From Flavobacteriales bacterium (GTDB taxonomy: Bacteria; Bacteroidota; Bacteroidia; Flavobacteriales; Parvicellaceae): a stretch of DNA of 16,833 nucleotides. Each line of letters begins with the position of its first letter. Position 1 is the stretch's first letter. Below the pieces are notes generated by a model, which searched no databases, was not told where the DNA came from, and saw nothing but the letters and a program-made list of their open reading frames with translations. This document shows positions 15,127-16,833 of this stretch, piece by piece. Position numbers and translations under genes: made by a program. Where the stretch lies: positions 1 to 16,833 of the forward strand of contig JAAZYJ010000192.1 in the NCBI GenBank assembly GCA_014239715.1. The letters run 5' to 3'.

Positions 15127-16056
15127 ATGAGCGAAGACCTAAGTTATATCATACCCCCTATCGATCGGACCGTTCTTAAAAGTGAACTTACAAAAGAAAG
15201 GTGGGTACGTAAGACGAACAAATTGGATAACGACATCTATATTGTCAACCACCATAACGCCCCGAATGTAATGCAGGAAATCGGTCGGCTGCGTGAATTG
15301 ACTTTTGCGATGTCCGGCGGAGGCACCGGAAAACCAACAGATATAGACGACGGCGATACTGCGGATATTTGCTATGATCAGCTCATTGTATATTCGCCTG
15401 AAGATGATGAAATTGTAAGTGGCTATCGGTTTATAGACTGTGCAAAACTCGTTGATGCAAATCTCTTTCAAACCCACCTGTCAACGGCTCATTATTTCCA
15501 CTTTTCAGAGCAGTTCATAAATGAATATCTGCCATATACTATTGAGCTTGGTCGTTCCTGGGTTCAACCGGCATATCAACCCAGCCAAAATCCGAGAAAA
15601 GGAATTTTTGCATTGGATAATTTGTGGGATGGTCTAGGCGCGCTTGTGTTAAAACACAAGCACGTTAAATACTTTTATGGAAAGGTTACGATGTATCCTT
15701 CGTACGATAAAGAGGCCAGAAACGCATTGTTGTCTTTCATGCATCACTTTTTCCCGGATAATGATGATCTGGTCACTCCAAAAACACCACTGATCTACAA
15801 TCAGAATAACGCGAAATTCATCAGAATGATCCGTGGCCTTGATTATAAAGAAGCATACAAACTTCTTTCCCGATTTGTGAAAGCCAGAGAAGAGACGGTT
15901 CCACCACTAATCAATCAATACATGTCTTTGTCCGCAACGATGAAAACATTCGGCACATGTGTTAATGAAGACTTTGGGAATGTTGAAGAATCGGGTATTC
16001 TCGTTACAATTTCTGATGTATATCCTGAAAAATCCGAACGGCATTTGTCATTTTGA
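15127..16056 (+). CDS. GNAT-fold N-acyltransferase (GlsB/OlsB-like, 'putative hemolysin' family)
   Basis: The 309-residue protein carries hallmarks of the OlsB/GlsB-like acyl-ACP:amino-acid N-acyltransferase group: EIGRLRELTFAMSGGGTGKP (51-70), DQLIVYSPEDDEIVSGYRF (84-102) and ELGRSWVQPAYQ (140-151). Members attach a 3-hydroxy fatty acid to the amino group of an amino acid (glycine in Bacteroides GlsB, ornithine in OlsB), giving the lyso-lipid used by the O-acyltransferase encoded just upstream. The two genes probably form one transcript. Older annotations of such genes as hemolysins are misleading. Headgroup specificity is unknown here. Confidence 0.83.
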   Translation: MSEDLSYIIPPIDRTVLKSELTKERWVRKTNKLDNDIYIVNHHNAPNVMQEIGRLRELTFAMSGGGTGKPTDIDDGDTADICYDQLIVYSPEDDEIVSGYRFIDCAKLVDANLFQTHLSTAHYFHFSEQFINEYLPYTIELGRSWVQPAYQPSQNPRKGIFALDNLWDGLGALVLKHKHVKYFYGKVTMYPSYDKEARNALLSFMHHFFPDNDDLVTPKTPLIYNQNNAKFIRMIRGLDYKEAYKLLSRFVKAREETVPPLINQYMSLSATMKTFGTCVNEDFGNVEESGILVTISDVYPEKSERHLSF

Positions 16057-16099
16057 ATTTAAAATTGCCAAGAACATGCACATTCTAATTTCCTTCACG

Positions 16100-16107
16100 T
16101 AATTTTG
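16100..16107 (+). promoter_or_regulatory. Perfect TAnnTTTG promoter element directly before engB
   Basis: TAATTTTG matches the Bacteroidota -7 consensus and ends only 4 nt before the engB ATG, so transcription would begin at or very near the start codon, giving a leaderless or nearly leaderless mRNA. No good -33 TTTG lies at the expected distance. engB could therefore be transcribed apart from the lipid genes. Confidence 0.4.
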
Positions 16108-16111
16108 CAGT

Positions 16112-16708
16112 ATGGAGATCACCTCTGCAGCTTTTGTGATTAGCAATACCGATGTAAACAAACTTCCAGAACCTAACATGCCTGAATATGCATTTATCGG
16201 GCGATCAAATGTTGGTAAAAGCTCGCTCATTAACATGTTGTGCAATCGGAATAAGCTGGCTAAAATTTCAGGGACCCCCGGAAAAACGCAGCTTATCAAT
16301 CACTTTATGATCAATGAAAGCTGGTACCTGGTCGACCTGCCGGGATATGGCTACGCGAAAGTGTCAAAAAAAGACAGGAACAAATGGCAAGGGTTCACTT
16401 ATCAGTACTTAAAGAACCGACAAAATCTAATGGGCGTATTTGTTCTGGTCGATTCGCGAATTCCGGCACAAAAAATTGATCTGGAATTCATGGAATGGCT
16501 TGGCGCAAAGGAAATTCCATTCGTAATTGTATTTACCAAAACGGATAAAAAAGAGAGCAAAGACATTGAGAAACAGATCCATGCTTATGAAAAAGAAATG
16601 CTCACCACTTGGGAATTTATGCCCAAATATTTCTGTACTTCAGCAGTTACCAGCATCGGAAGAGAAGAGCTATTGCACTTCATCCACGAAACAAATGAGG
16701 TTTTTTAA
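16112..16708 (+). CDS. engB: Ribosome biogenesis GTPase EngB (YsxC/YihA)
   Basis: EngB is a TrmE-Era-EngA-YihA class GTPase needed for assembly of the large ribosomal subunit and linked to cell division phenotypes. At 198 residues it is typical. G-motifs: G1 GRSNVGKS (30-37), G2 Thr in SGTPGKTQ (53-60), G3 DLPGYG (75-80), G4 TKTD (142-145) and G5 TSA (176-178). The ATG at 16112 begins 55 nt after the N-acyltransferase stop. Its stop is 4 nt from the end of a convergent gene. Confidence 0.97.
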   Translation: MEITSAAFVISNTDVNKLPEPNMPEYAFIGRSNVGKSSLINMLCNRNKLAKISGTPGKTQLINHFMINESWYLVDLPGYGYAKVSKKDRNKWQGFTYQYLKNRQNLMGVFVLVDSRIPAQKIDLEFMEWLGAKEIPFVIVFTKTDKKESKDIEKQIHAYEKEMLTTWEFMPKYFCTSAVTSIGREELLHFIHETNEVF

Positions 16709-16712
16709 CCCC

Positions 16713-16833
16713 CTACTTTTCAAACCTTCCTGACGGCGGAAGAATTTCTAATTTTTCGCCAAAAAAATCTGCAAAATCTCTCATGGCCTCGCCCATCCCG
16801 TCTTCTCCTGTGGCACGCTCGAAACTATCTGCC
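16713..16833 (-). CDS. C-terminal end of an unrecognised convergent gene
   Basis: An open minus-strand frame enters from the right edge and stops at TAG 16715-16713. The 39 visible residues include ATGEDGMGEAMRDFADFFGE and end LEILPPSGRFEK. Composition looks like a real soluble protein tail, and the stop lies 4 nt from the engB stop, a normal convergent arrangement. I do not recognise the family. There is no room for a terminator between the two genes. Confidence 0.6.
   Translation of the reverse strand, partial: ADSFERATGEDGMGEAMRDFADFFGEKLEILPPSGRFEK

Noticed and set aside
16733..16758. Imperfect stem GGCG...CGCC near the right edge as an engB terminator
   Set aside because: It lies inside the convergent coding frame, has G-T pairs and no T run on the plus strand.
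1..16833. tRNA, rRNA, CRISPR array, insertion sequence or phage genes
   Set aside because: I saw no cloverleaf, regular repeat-spacer pattern, transposase motif or terminal inverted repeats. The window is dense with core genes.

Overview
The window is almost entirely a division and cell wall (dcw) cluster of a Bacteroidota bacterium. The evidence is the gene order, the short Bacteroidota-type FtsL-like protein, a PASTA-tailed FtsI, a MraY with a long extra segment, start sites that mostly lack strong Shine-Dalgarno sequences, and TAnnTTTG-type promoter elements. The standard genetic code is used; TAA, TAG and TGA all end real genes. No genus can be assigned from the sequence alone.

Layout. 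From about 13.9 kb down to base 1, on the minus strand, lies one tightly packed run: mraZ, rsmH, ftsL-like, ftsI, murE, mraY, murD, a stand-alone MurD C-terminal-domain gene, ftsW, murG, murC, ftsQ and ftsA (cut by the left edge; ftsZ would be expected next). Most junctions overlap by 1-11 nt (TAATG, ATGA, GTGA, TTGA), which suggests a single transcript with translational coupling. murF, murB and ddl are not in the run. The 393-bp gap at 13898-14290 holds the mraZ control region: a Bacteroidota-like promoter, three GTGG repeats at exact 10-bp spacing (MraZ operator type), an abutting perfect DnaA box, and a second two-repeat GTGG site in the opposite orientation. It also holds a possible 55-codon peptide ORF with a signal-peptide-like start. 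On the plus strand follow a PlsC-like O-acyltransferase and a GNAT-type N-acyltransferase, a pair like the GlsA/GlsB (OlsA/OlsB) amino-acyl-lipid enzymes, then engB. The window ends with the tail of a convergent, unrecognised minus-strand gene.

How it works together. MurC, MurD and MurE build the UDP-MurNAc-peptide, MraY and MurG make lipid I and lipid II, FtsW and FtsI polymerise and cross-link septal peptidoglycan, FtsL and FtsQ form the periplasmic scaffold, and FtsA anchors FtsZ. RsmH modifies 16S rRNA and MraZ regulates the cluster.

Most notable points: (1) an intact gene for a MurD C-terminal domain alone, with no ATPase domain and with the conserved D-Glu-contacting Lys replaced by Val, inserted between murD and ftsW; (2) ftsQ interrupted by one in-frame TAA with the reading frame otherwise perfectly kept; (3) the overlap of MraZ-type and DnaA-type sites at the head of the cluster, with an 11-bp inverted repeat around the promoter.
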